From an uncultured Prevotellaceae bacterium (GTDB lineage Bacteria; Bacteroidota; Bacteroidia; Bacteroidales; Bacteroidaceae), in assembly GCA_900315455.1 (NCBI GenBank), contig OMZE01000039.1, positions 1-43,306 on the forward strand: a stretch of 43,306 nt of DNA, written 5' to 3'. The translations under genes were made by a program, and so were the position numbers. A model generated the notes under the pieces. The model saw only the letters and a list, made by a program, of their open reading frames with translations, was not told the origin of the DNA and did not search any database. Below, one piece after another: positions 21,865-31,169 of this stretch. Every line of letters begins with the position of its first letter. Position 1 is the stretch's first letter.

Positions 21865-23175
21865 ATGAGCGGTATCGACCGTCAGATTTTCCGGCTTGCC
21901 CTGCCGTCGATTGTCTCCAACATCACCGTGCCGTTGCTCGGATTGGTCGACGTGGCCATCGTGGGGCATATGGGGAGCGCCGTGTATATCGGCGCCATCT
22001 CCATCGGCTCGATGATTTTCAACATCCTCTACTGGGTCTTCGGCTTTCTCAGGATGGGCACGAGCGGAATGACGTCGCAGGCCCTGGGCCGGCGCGACCT
22101 CACCGCCGTCGTCCAACTCCTCGGCAGGTCGCTGGCCGTGGGGCTGGCGGTGGCGCTCGCCATCTTGGTGCTGCAGGTGCCGGTGAAGGCTGTCGCCTTC
22201 CTCATCCTTGCTCCCGACCCCGAAATTCTGAGGCTGGCATCGCTCTATTTCAATATCTGCGTATGGGGTGCTCCTGCCATGCTCACCCTCTATGCCCTCA
22301 TGGGGTGGTATGTGGGCATGCAGAACACCCGTTTCCCGATGCTCATCTCCATCACGCAGAACATCATCAATATCGTGGTGAGCCTTACCCTGGTCTATGG
22401 CCTGGGGATGAAGGTCGAGGGGGTGGCGCTGGGCACCCTCATCGCCCAGTATGCGGGTGTCGCCATAGCCATTTTCCTGTGGATAAGACATTATGCGAGA
22501 CTGCGCAGATACTTCAGATGGAAAGGGGTATTTGTGTATGTTAAAATGTTGGATTTTTTCAAGGTCAATTCCGACATCTTCCTGCGCACCCTCTGCCTGG
22601 TGGCGGTCAACCTCTACTTCCTTGCTGCGGGGTCGCGGCAGGGGGCGGTGGTGCTGGCGGTGAACACCCTGCTCACCCAACTCTATATCCTCTTCTCGTA
22701 TGTCGTCGACGGTTTCGCCTTCGCCGGCGAGGCGATGAGCGGGCGCTACCTCGGGGCGGGCAATGCCGTGGGGCTGCGCCAGACCGTGCGCCGTGTGTTC
22801 TTCTGGGGCACCGCCATCGCTCTGGTGTTCACGGTGGTCTACGCACTGGGCGGCGAGCGTTTTCTCGCCCTGCTCACCGACGAGGCGTCGGTGGTGAAGG
22901 CTGCCGCTGCCTATTTCCCCTGGGCGGTTGCCGTGCCGTTGGCAGGGGTGGCTGCCTTTGTGTGGGATGGCGTCTTCATCGGCGTCACTGCCACCCGTGG
23001 CATGCTGCTCTCCTCGTTGGTGGCCACGCTGGTTTTCTTCGTGGTCTACGTCGTGTTCAGAGTGTCGTTGGGCAACCACGCGCTGTGGATGGCGTTCGTG
23101 GTGTATCTGGCGGTGAGGGGCGTGGTGCAGACCGCCTTGTGGAAGAGGGTGAAGAAAGCAAGGGGCGTCCAGTAG
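21865..23175 (+). CDS. MATE-family efflux transporter (DinF-like)
   Basis: A 436-residue inner-membrane exporter with about twelve transmembrane segments. The N-terminus (IFRLALPSIVSNITVPLLGLVDVAIVGHMG) is the typical first MATE helix pair. The second half repeats the pattern after about residue 220 (LRTLCLVAVNLYFLAAGSRQG, then NTLLTQLYILFSYVVDGFAFAGEA). Members exchange organic cations or metabolites for H+ or Na+. The ATG at 21865 is chosen because it puts the first helix at the N-terminus. The frame also opens at 21772, inside the dehydrogenase gene. Coupling to the dehydrogenase suggests export of a toxic metabolite or its product, which is inference only. Confidence 0.92.
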   Translation: MSGIDRQIFRLALPSIVSNITVPLLGLVDVAIVGHMGSAVYIGAISIGSMIFNILYWVFGFLRMGTSGMTSQALGRRDLTAVVQLLGRSLAVGLAVALAILVLQVPVKAVAFLILAPDPEILRLASLYFNICVWGAPAMLTLYALMGWYVGMQNTRFPMLISITQNIINIVVSLTLVYGLGMKVEGVALGTLIAQYAGVAIAIFLWIRHYARLRRYFRWKGVFVYVKMLDFFKVNSDIFLRTLCLVAVNLYFLAAGSRQGAVVLAVNTLLTQLYILFSYVVDGFAFAGEAMSGRYLGAGNAVGLRQTVRRVFFWGTAIALVFTVVYALGGERFLALLTDEASVVKAAAAYFPWAVAVPLAGVAAFVWDGVFIGVTATRGMLLSSLVATLVFFVVYVVFRVSLGNHALWMAFVVYLAVRGVVQTALWKRVKKARGVQ

Positions 23176-23304
23176 TTTCCGACAGGATGCTGTTTTGTTA
23201 AATTGTAAATATAATATCGTTGCATTTTCCCGTTACCAAAATGGTTAAAAAGTGTAATGCATATTATAATAAATATTATTAAATGGAAATTTTGGGAATT
23301 TTAT

Positions 23305-23335
23305 TTTGATTTTTCATCCTAATTTCCTACCTTTG
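23305..23335 (+). promoter_or_regulatory. Promoter of the alpha-2-macroglobulin operon
   Basis: TTTG (23305-23308), a 19-bp spacer and TACCTTTG (23328-23335), in a very AT-rich stretch (23205-23330). The leader to the ATG at 23420 is about 78 nt. Confidence 0.8.
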
Positions 23336-23419
23336 TAGCCACATCCATTCACTGTTAACAGGTCTTTTGGCCATCTCACTTATTTACGATACAGGGCGTT
23401 GAGCCCATTTCGATTGAAT

Positions 23420-26400
23420 ATGTCAAGATTTATTGGGATTGTATTGTTACTGATTTTTGCGCATATGAATCTTTCTTCTCAGACCCTCGATGCGCTTTGG
23501 AAACGGCATGCAGAAGCAGTTTCCAAAGACTTGCCACGCACCCAGATTGAGGTGCTCGACTCTATCATCGACCTGGCTACGACGCAGAAACAATACGGAC
23601 ACCTTATCAAGGCTCAACTCAAGCATGTGGAGGCGGTCACCGCCATCACTCCCGACTCGTTGGAATCGGAGGTGAAGCGGTTGGTGGCGTCAGAGAAGGC
23701 CGCCGCAAAGCAGCAACCCCTCCTGGCCGCCGTCTACCAGTCGGTGCTCGGACAGGTGTACCAGCACAACAGCGAACTTGATGAGCACAGTGATGAGATA
23801 GCAAAGGATTATATCGCTAAATCGCTCTCCAATCCCTCACTGTTGGCTTCTACCAAAGCCGGCGATTTCGTGCCCCTCCTCGTCAAGGGCAGCGACAGCC
23901 GCTATTTCAACGACGACCTGCTCAGCGTTCTGGCTTTCGCGGTTTCCAGATACGACCTCTTACAGGAATATTACGAGCGTCAGGGCAACCGCCAGGCAGC
24001 ATGCATCGTCGCCGCCTACCACCTCCGCACCCTCGAAAGCACGGAGAGCAGAACGCGGTTGATAGAGAAGGCCGACTCGCTCCTTGAGGTCTATGGCGAC
24101 CTCGATGAGGCAGGCGAACTCGCCCTCCTGAGGTATGATTGGATGGATGACACCCCCGGCAATAAGGTGGCGTTTATCGACCGCATGGTGGCGAAGTATG
24201 ACAAGTGGCCCCGCATCGCCACGCTGAAGAACTCCCGCCAGTCGCTCATTCAGCCGCGCTTCTCCTACAGCATCGACGCACAGGTGATGCTCCCCCACAA
24301 GGAGCATGTGGTAAAGGTGAACTTCGTCCGTCACCTCAATTCCCTCACCCTCCGGCTGTGGCGGATTGACGCAGACCCCGATGAGAACTTCCGGCTGTAT
24401 AACGAGAAAGAGTTGCAGAAGGTCATCAAGAAAATCGTGAACGGCTCGGAGCGTACCATCCGCCACGACTACAGCGGTCATCCCGATTATGAGGTTTTCG
24501 AGGATTCCATCATGCTGCCTCCTCTCGCCCCCGGTGTTTATCTGATGAACATGAAGGGTAATGAGGCGCAGGGAGAGACGATGAGCACCTCGGGGGCGCT
24601 GCAAGACTGGCACGTCTTCTATGTGAGCGACGTATATATGATTTCGGAGTCGCTGCCCGGCAACAAGCGCAGGGTGGCAGTGGTGAGTGCCACTACAGGC
24701 AAACCTCTTCCCGGTGCGTATGTGAAAATCAAGGCCCGGTCGCGCAAACAGAAGGACACGCTCCTGCAATGCGACAGGCGGGGTGAAATCGTGGCCGACT
24801 TCGAAAATTACAATTATTGTGATGTGAAGGCCTATACGAAGACCGACAACTACTGCCCTTCGCAGTCGATGTGGTCGCAGCCTTACCAGTACACCCAGGT
24901 CGCCCATGAGCGCAAGACGGTGAACCTCTTCACCGACAGGGCTATCTACCGGCCAGGCCAGACGGTGTATTTCGCCCTCGTCAGCGTGGTGAACTACGAC
25001 GGTAAGCAGGCGCAGGCCATTGCCGGCGACTCCCTCGACGTGACACTGCGCGACAGCAACGGGCAGAAGGTAGAGACGCTGAGCGTGGTCACCGATGAGT
25101 TCGGCAAGGCCGACGGCAAGTTCAAACTGCCTGCGGGCGGACTTACCGGTGAGTTCCAGATTGTGACATCTAACGGGAGTTGTGACTTCCGCGTGGAGGA
25201 ATACAAACGGCCTACTTTCGAGGTGGAGATAGACCCCTATGAGGAAGCCTATAAGAACGGCGATACCATCACCGTCGTAGGACATGCCAAGACCTATTCC
25301 GGCGTTCCCGTGCAGGGTGCGAGGGTGGCATATACCGTCACACGGCGGCAGCCCTCGTGGTGGAGGTGGGAGAATGACAACGATGAGGAACTCCTCACCG
25401 CTGAGACCACCACCGACGAGAAGGGCGAGTTCCGTATGACGGTACCCGTCACCATGCCCGCCAATGCCAATGACGATGTGGTGCCACTGTGGCGCGCACG
25501 CAGTTATGTCATCGCTACAGAGGCCACCGTGACCGACCAGGGTGGCGAGTCGCACTCCGCCTCACTCCGCCTGCCTGTGGGCAACAAGTCTACATTCCTC
25601 TCCTTCAGTCTGCCCGACCGACTTGAGGTGAGCAAATGGAAGACACTCCGGTTCTCCCTCTGCAATATCGCAGGGAAGTCGGTCGACGGCGAGGTGACCT
25701 ACTATGTCGACAACCGCCCAGAGGCATATACTGCGCCTGCCAACACCGATGTGACACTGCCCATACCGGCAGAGAAACTTGGTTCGGGCAAGCACACCAT
25801 CAAGGCCATTTGCCAGGGCGACACCGTGAGCCAAGACATCGTGCTCTTCACCCTTGCCGACAAGCGCCCGCCCATCGAGACCCACGACTGGTTCTATGCC
25901 ACCGACACGCAATTCCCCTCCGACGGTTCACCGGTATACGTACAGGTAGGTTCCTCCGACCCCGATACCTATGTCTTCTACAATGTCTTCGCCGGCGACA
26001 AGATACTCGAGAGCGGCACGATGACCCTCGACCGGGCCAACAACACCAAGGCATGGAAATACAAGGAGGAATATGGCAATGGCGTGCTCCTCACCTTCGC
26101 GTGGGTGAGAGACGGACAGTTCTATTCCCATCACCATACCATTGCGAAACCTTATGTCGACAGGAGCATCCACCTCACGTGGGAGACCTTCCGCGACAAA
26201 CTCACACCCGGACAGGAGGAGGAGTGGACGCTCCGCGCTACCTATGCCGACGGCACTCCTGCCGATACACGCCTCATCGCCACACTCTATGACGGGTCGC
26301 TCGACCAGTTCGAGTCGCACTATTGGCCGTTCCGCAATCTCATGACCACCCCGCTGCCCTACACCTACTGGCGAGAGTATATGCCGGGTGGGTTCAATGG

Positions 26401-28960
26401 CGACTCTTCGATGCCCTTGCAGCGCCTCTATATCCCCAGCCTCGACTTCACCCACTTCGACGACGTGTTTGAATTCTACTCTCCGCGGAATTACAGGTAT
26501 TCTTTCAGAAGAATGGCTGCAGGAAGCAGGGCAATGGTCGTGGAAGAGGAAGCGATGGTCATGGAAGCACCGATGGCAATGTCGGTGGATGCAGCGGATG
26601 GCGATTTTGTCGCTGTACAAAGTTTGTCGGCTACTGCCGACAATGCCGCCATGAAATCGTTCGACATGGCACCTGCCCCACAGCCTTCGGCAGCAGCAGG
26701 AGGCGACACCGCCGCCGCCGACCAGCCTCTCCAGGTGAGGGAGAACCTCGACGAGACGGCATTCTTCATGCCTTCGGTGGTGGCCGACGACCAGGGACGC
26801 ATCGCCCTGCGGTTCCGCCTTCCCGAGAGTGTCACCACATGGCAGTTCAAGGGACTTGCCACCGACCGCATGGCCAACAGCGGGAGCATCAGCGGCGAGG
26901 TGGTGGCACAGAAAGACGTGATGGTGGTGCCCAACGTTCCACGCTTCGTGCGTGTGGGCGACAAGGCCCAGATCTCTGCCCGCGTCATCAATACCACCGA
27001 CCGCCCGTTGACGGGTACTGCCATCATGCAACTCGTCGACCCGGAGACCGACGCCGTGTGCTATGAGCAGAAGCACGACTTCTCGCTCGCCGCCAATCAG
27101 ACACAAGGCGTGACCTTCGACTATACCGTGGCCGACGGCAGGGCACTGCTCGTGTGCAAGGTCGTGGCCAAGGGCGACGGCTTCTCGGATGGCGAACAGC
27201 ACTATCTGCCCGTGCTGCCCGACCGTGAGATGGTCACCGTCACACGCCCCATCACACAGCACGGACCGCAGACCACCACGATAGACCTTGCCCAACTCTT
27301 CCCCAAGGGTTCTACCAACGGCAAACTCACCGTGGAATATACCAACAACCCCGCCTGGCTCATGGTGCAGGCACTGCCGTCGATGGCAGAGGTGACCAGC
27401 GACAACGCCATCTCACTGGCTGCCACCTACTATGCCAACGCCATCGGCGAGCATCTCATGACCCTCACGCCGCGCATCGAGCAGATTGTGAGGCAGTGGA
27501 ACGAAGAGCATGCCGAGGAGGGAAGCCTCACCAGCCATCTTGCCCGCAATGAGGAACTGAAAGACCTCTTGCTCAACGAGACGCCGTGGGTCACCAAGGC
27601 CGACAAGGAGGAGAGCCAGATGAAGGGCCTCACCAACTACTTCAACGCCAACCTCATCGCCTCACGCCTCTCCACGGCATTCGACAAACTCGAGAAGTTG
27701 CAGTTGGGCGATGGCTCGTGGACATGGTGGGAAGGCATGAAGGGCAGTCCGTATATCACTGCCGCCGTGTGCGAGATGCTCACCCGGCTCAACGTGCTCA
27801 TCGGCGAGCAGCAGAATACTAAGCGTATGCTGAAGAATGCCTATGAGTTCCTCGACAAGCAACTGGTGAAGGAAGCCGAGGAGATGAAGAAGAACGAGAA
27901 GAAGGGCTATAGCGTCCGTCCATCGGAGAATGCTATCGACATCCTCTATATCAACAGCATCGTCGAGAGGAAGATGACAGGAAAGGCACTCGAGGCTGCC
28001 AACTATATGGTCGACATCGCCGAGAAGAAGGTGCAGGAATACACCATCTACGGCAAGGCAAGGGCAGCCGTCATCCTCTCTGCCTTCGGCAAACAGCAGA
28101 AAGCCGCGCAATACCTCGAGAGCATCAAGCAATACTCGGTGCTTACCAAGGAGATGGGCCGCTACTTCGACACCCGTAAGGCCTACTACTCGTGGTGCAG
28201 TTACAATATCCCCACCGAGGTGGCTGCCATGGAGGCCTTCCGCAGGCTCGAACCCGACAATGTGACCATCATCGACGAGATGAGGATATGGCTGCTGCAG
28301 CAGAAGCGTGCACAGCAGTGGGACACTCCCGTCAATTCTGTCGATGCCGTATACGCCTTCCTCCACTCCAACCTGAAAGCGCTGGATGAGAAGGCGCTGT
28401 CAAGGCTCTCTATCGACAGCGAGACCATCGACACCAATGGAGCAACCGCCGGACTGGGATATGTGAAGACCGCCGTGGCGGCACAGGGCAAGAAGACCTT
28501 TGTGGCAGAGAAGACCACCGACGGCACGTCGTGGGGCGCCCTCTACGCACAGTTCCTGCAGCCCACCACCGAGATTGCCAGTTCGTCGAGCAGCATCTCC
28601 GTGAAGAGGGAATATTTCAGCGAGAGCGGCACACCCAAGGTGGGCGATGTGGTGAGGGTGCGCATCACCATCAAGGCAGAGCGCGACCTCGACTTCGTGG
28701 AGGTCATCGACCGCAGGGCAGCGTGCATGGAACCCGTGCAGCAACTCAGCGGCTACCACTTCGGCTACTACATCGCTCCGAAAGACTACACTACGGCCTA
28801 CTACTTCGACAGGATGCCCAAGGGCACCCATGTCATCGAGGCTGAATACTATCTCGACCGGGCTGGCTCTTACTCCACCGGCTCCTGCAAGGCACAGTGT
28901 GCCTACGCACCGGAGTTCTGCGCCACGGAGAAGGCCCACCAGTTCGTCGTCAACCCATAA
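23420..28960 (+). CDS. Bacterial alpha-2-macroglobulin family protein, thioester lost
   Basis: An 1846-residue exported protein of the alpha-2-macroglobulin/YfaS superfamily, thought to trap or inhibit proteases in the envelope. The ATG at 23420 gives a signal peptide ending near NLSSQ. A TTG seven codons upstream is less likely. An alpha-helical N-terminal region (to about 300) precedes MG domains. The MG2 block TDRAIYRPGQTVYF is near residue 500, followed by EEYKRPTFEVEI. A Met/Ala-rich linker (about 1034-1105) stands where a bait region would be. The A2M block FFMPSVVADDQGRIALRFRLP starts near 1112 and the thioester-domain helices run to about 1650. Where the CxEQ thioester is expected the sequence reads ALPSMAEVTSDNAIS, with no Cys or Gln, so covalent trapping is not expected. 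DUF1573 follows after 5 bp. Confidence 0.9.
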   Translation: MSRFIGIVLLLIFAHMNLSSQTLDALWKRHAEAVSKDLPRTQIEVLDSIIDLATTQKQYGHLIKAQLKHVEAVTAITPDSLESEVKRLVASEKAAAKQQPLLAAVYQSVLGQVYQHNSELDEHSDEIAKDYIAKSLSNPSLLASTKAGDFVPLLVKGSDSRYFNDDLLSVLAFAVSRYDLLQEYYERQGNRQAACIVAAYHLRTLESTESRTRLIEKADSLLEVYGDLDEAGELALLRYDWMDDTPGNKVAFIDRMVAKYDKWPRIATLKNSRQSLIQPRFSYSIDAQVMLPHKEHVVKVNFVRHLNSLTLRLWRIDADPDENFRLYNEKELQKVIKKIVNGSERTIRHDYSGHPDYEVFEDSIMLPPLAPGVYLMNMKGNEAQGETMSTSGALQDWHVFYVSDVYMISESLPGNKRRVAVVSATTGKPLPGAYVKIKARSRKQKDTLLQCDRRGEIVADFENYNYCDVKAYTKTDNYCPSQSMWSQPYQYTQVAHERKTVNLFTDRAIYRPGQTVYFALVSVVNYDGKQAQAIAGDSLDVTLRDSNGQKVETLSVVTDEFGKADGKFKLPAGGLTGEFQIVTSNGSCDFRVEEYKRPTFEVEIDPYEEAYKNGDTITVVGHAKTYSGVPVQGARVAYTVTRRQPSWWRWENDNDEELLTAETTTDEKGEFRMTVPVTMPANANDDVVPLWRARSYVIATEATVTDQGGESHSASLRLPVGNKSTFLSFSLPDRLEVSKWKTLRFSLCNIAGKSVDGEVTYYVDNRPEAYTAPANTDVTLPIPAEKLGSGKHTIKAICQGDTVSQDIVLFTLADKRPPIETHDWFYATDTQFPSDGSPVYVQVGSSDPDTYVFYNVFAGDKILESGTMTLDRANNTKAWKYKEEYGNGVLLTFAWVRDGQFYSHHHTIAKPYVDRSIHLTWETFRDKLTPGQEEEWTLRATYADGTPADTRLIATLYDGSLDQFESHYWPFRNLMTTPLPYTYWREYMPGGFNGDSSMPLQRLYIPSLDFTHFDDVFEFYSPRNYRYSFRRMAAGSRAMVVEEEAMVMEAPMAMSVDAADGDFVAVQSLSATADNAAMKSFDMAPAPQPSAAAGGDTAAADQPLQVRENLDETAFFMPSVVADDQGRIALRFRLPESVTTWQFKGLATDRMANSGSISGEVVAQKDVMVVPNVPRFVRVGDKAQISARVINTTDRPLTGTAIMQLVDPETDAVCYEQKHDFSLAANQTQGVTFDYTVADGRALLVCKVVAKGDGFSDGEQHYLPVLPDREMVTVTRPITQHGPQTTTIDLAQLFPKGSTNGKLTVEYTNNPAWLMVQALPSMAEVTSDNAISLAATYYANAIGEHLMTLTPRIEQIVRQWNEEHAEEGSLTSHLARNEELKDLLLNETPWVTKADKEESQMKGLTNYFNANLIASRLSTAFDKLEKLQLGDGSWTWWEGMKGSPYITAAVCEMLTRLNVLIGEQQNTKRMLKNAYEFLDKQLVKEAEEMKKNEKKGYSVRPSENAIDILYINSIVERKMTGKALEAANYMVDIAEKKVQEYTIYGKARAAVILSAFGKQQKAAQYLESIKQYSVLTKEMGRYFDTRKAYYSWCSYNIPTEVAAMEAFRRLEPDNVTIIDEMRIWLLQQKRAQQWDTPVNSVDAVYAFLHSNLKALDEKALSRLSIDSETIDTNGATAGLGYVKTAVAAQGKKTFVAEKTTDGTSWGALYAQFLQPTTEIASSSSSISVKREYFSESGTPKVGDVVRVRITIKAERDLDFVEVIDRRAACMEPVQQLSGYHFGYYIAPKDYTTAYYFDRMPKGTHVIEAEYYLDRAGSYSTGSCKAQCAYAPEFCATEKAHQFVVNP

Positions 28961-28965
28961 CCAAA

Positions 28966-30051
28966 ATGCGTAAACGAAACCATAGCATATACTGGATATT
29001 GTCTCTCCTCATGGCTGTCCTGGCGACGGCCGAAACAGCACAAGCGCAGCGCATCTCCTGCAACTCGCAGGTCATCGACTGCGGACAGGTGCTCTTCAGA
29101 AAGCCTGTCACCGTGCACTTCGAACTCCTCAATGAGGGTGAAGGGGTGCTCAACATCAAAAGCGTGGAGTCGAGTTGCGGATGCACCGACGTGGTCTACC
29201 CCAAGGGTGCCATCTCCGAAAACAAACCGTTTGTCATCACCGCTACCTACGACGCCAAACAACTCGGACACTTCGAGAAATACATCGATGTGTACACCAA
29301 CGGGGCTTCATTGCCCTATATCCTCACCCTCAAGGGCGTGGTCGTCGACGAAGTGCGCAACTTCGAGGGAGGATACCAGTTCATGCTCGGAAAACTCAGG
29401 GCCGATATCAAGGAACTGATGTTCGACGACGTGAACAAGGGCGATATGCCCACCCAGGAGATACATCTCCAGAACCCTACGAGCGAAAACGTCACCCCGG
29501 TGCTCCTCCACCTGCCGGAGTATCTCAAGGCCGACGTCTCGCCATCGTCGATACCTCCCGGCAAGACGGGTGTCATCACCCTCACCCTCGACTCGAGGAA
29601 GATTGCCGACTACGGACTGAGCCAGGCCACCATATATCTTGGCCAGTCGGCCGCCGACAAGGTGTCGCCTGAGAAGGAAATCCATGTCGAGGCCATCCTC
29701 ATCCCCTCTACCGGCGACATCACCGAACAGCGGCTCGCCTATATGCCAAGGATGCGTATCTCATCCACGGTGCTCGACCTGGGCGAGTTTGAGGGAAAGA
29801 AGAAAAAGAAAGGAACTATCGTCATAGAAAACTTGGGAAGGACCGACCTCGAGATCACCTCGCTGCAGATGTTCACCGACGGCATCACCGTCGAACTCTC
29901 CGACGCGGTCATCCAGCCCGGCACCTCTGCCCGCCTGCGTGTCGTTGCCGACCTGAAGGCGATGAAGGGCGTGACACGGCAGCCCAGGATTCTCATGATT
30001 ACCAACGACCCGAGGGCACCCAAGGTGGTCATCGACGTCAACATCAAATAG
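28966..30051 (+). CDS. Exported DUF1573-family protein
   Basis: A 361-residue protein with a signal peptide (cleavage near TAQAQ, residue 28). The N-terminal domain is a clear DUF1573 / Ig-like fold: ISCNSQVIDCGQV, VHFELLNEGEGVLNIKSVESS, Cys71-Gly-Cys73-Thr, and FEKYIDVYTNG leading into LPYILTLKGVV. Two further related beta domains follow (about 135-235 and 245-361, the last with LDLGEFEGKKKKKGTIVIENLG and MITNDPRAPKVVIDVNI). Such proteins are very common and mostly uncharacterised in Bacteroidota. It starts 5 bp after the alpha-2-macroglobulin stop, and its own stop touches the meaB start region, so it is firmly in the operon. A periplasmic partner role is inferred. Confidence 0.88.
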   Translation: MRKRNHSIYWILSLLMAVLATAETAQAQRISCNSQVIDCGQVLFRKPVTVHFELLNEGEGVLNIKSVESSCGCTDVVYPKGAISENKPFVITATYDAKQLGHFEKYIDVYTNGASLPYILTLKGVVVDEVRNFEGGYQFMLGKLRADIKELMFDDVNKGDMPTQEIHLQNPTSENVTPVLLHLPEYLKADVSPSSIPPGKTGVITLTLDSRKIADYGLSQATIYLGQSAADKVSPEKEIHVEAILIPSTGDITEQRLAYMPRMRISSTVLDLGEFEGKKKKKGTIVIENLGRTDLEITSLQMFTDGITVELSDAVIQPGTSARLRVVADLKAMKGVTRQPRILMITNDPRAPKVVIDVNIK

Positions 30052-30056
30052 TGCAT

Positions 30057-31169
30057 ATGGAACATCCAGAGAACAGCGAAGAATACAAGGGCCTTACCGT
30101 CAACTCCGGTGTAGCGCAACCTGCCATTATCAACCCCTATCTGAAACGGAGCAAGTTTCGCAGAAGGGTTTTCACTGCCGCCGAGATGGTGGAAGGCATC
30201 GTCAAAGGCGACGTCACCGTGCTCTCACAGGCCGTGACACTCGTCGAGAGCGTCAACCCCGAGCACCAGGCCAAGGCACAGGAGGTCATCGAGAAATGCC
30301 TCCCCTACAGTGGTAAGTCAGTGCGCATAGGCATCAGTGGCGTGCCGGGAGCAGGAAAGAGCACCTCCATCGATATGTTCGGATGTCATGTGCTCGACAC
30401 CAAGGGCGGCAAACTCGCCGTGCTCGCCATCGACCCCAGCAGTGAGCGGTCGAAGGGCAGTATCCTCGGCGACAAGACGCGCATGGAGAAACTTTCGCTG
30501 CGGCCAGAGGCTTTCATCCGCCCTAGCCCAACGGCAGGCTCCCTCGGCGGCGTGGCCCGCAAGACCCGCGAGACCATCATCCTCTGCGAGGCAGCAGGAT
30601 ACGACAAAATCTTCGTCGAGACGGTGGGCGTGGGACAGAGCGAGACCGCCTGCCACTCCATGGTCGACTTCTTCCTCCTCATCCAGTTGGCAGGAACGGG
30701 CGACGAACTGCAGGGCATCAAGCGTGGCATCATGGAGATTGCCGACGGCATCATCATCAACAAGTGCGACGGCAACAACGTCGACAAATGCCACATGGCA
30801 GCCACCAATTTCAGAAACGCCCTCCACTTCTTCCCCAAGTCGGAGAGTGGATGGATGCCCAAGGTGCTGTGCTACAGCGGTTTCTACGGACTCGGCATCA
30901 AGGAGGTGTGGGACATGGTATACGAGTATTTCGACTTCGTGAAGGCGAACGGCTATTTCGACTACCGCCGCAACGAACAGAGCAAATACTGGATGTATGA
31001 AACCATCAACGAGCAGTTGAGAAACAGTTTCTACAACCGCCCCGGAATGGAAACAACCCTGAGCGAAGCCGAGAGGCGGGTGCTCACCGGACAACAAACG
31101 TCGTTTGCGGCTGCAGGGCAGTTGCTCGACATGTATTTTGAGAATTTGAGAGACCAACATGCAGATTGA
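30057..31169 (+). CDS. meaB: Methylmalonyl-CoA mutase-associated GTPase MeaB
   Basis: A 370-residue cytoplasmic G3E-type GTPase that protects and reloads adenosylcobalamin-dependent methylmalonyl-CoA mutase. The GTPase motifs are present: Walker A GVPGAGKST (95-103), the base-switch region LAIDPSSERSKGSILGDKTRM, ETVGVGQSE (188-196) and NKCD (235-238). The C-terminal dimerisation arm contains YWMYETINEQLRNSFYNRPGM. The ATG at 30057 is preferred. A GTG at 30051, sharing its G with the previous stop, is also possible and would add two residues. The mutase genes are not in this window. Instead meaB sits between an exported protein gene and ispH, which its end overlaps by 11 bp. Confidence 0.95.
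   Translation: MEHPENSEEYKGLTVNSGVAQPAIINPYLKRSKFRRRVFTAAEMVEGIVKGDVTVLSQAVTLVESVNPEHQAKAQEVIEKCLPYSGKSVRIGISGVPGAGKSTSIDMFGCHVLDTKGGKLAVLAIDPSSERSKGSILGDKTRMEKLSLRPEAFIRPSPTAGSLGGVARKTRETIILCEAAGYDKIFVETVGVGQSETACHSMVDFFLLIQLAGTGDELQGIKRGIMEIADGIIINKCDGNNVDKCHMAATNFRNALHFFPKSESGWMPKVLCYSGFYGLGIKEVWDMVYEYFDFVKANGYFDYRRNEQSKYWMYETINEQLRNSFYNRPGMETTLSEAERRVLTGQQTSFAAAGQLLDMYFENLRDQHAD

Noticed and set aside
21793-23079. 428-codon open frame on the minus strand opposite the MATE gene
   Set aside because: Its translation is almost all charged and His-rich low complexity; the plus strand encodes a clear membrane transporter.
23176-23304. Hairpins after the MATE gene as a terminator or riboswitch
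   Set aside because: Only weak short pairings in AT-rich DNA; nothing that could be supported as a terminator or a known riboswitch.
25928-27295. 455-codon open frame opposite the macroglobulin gene
   Set aside because: Antisense shadow of a long GC-rich gene with no recognisable domain or start signals.
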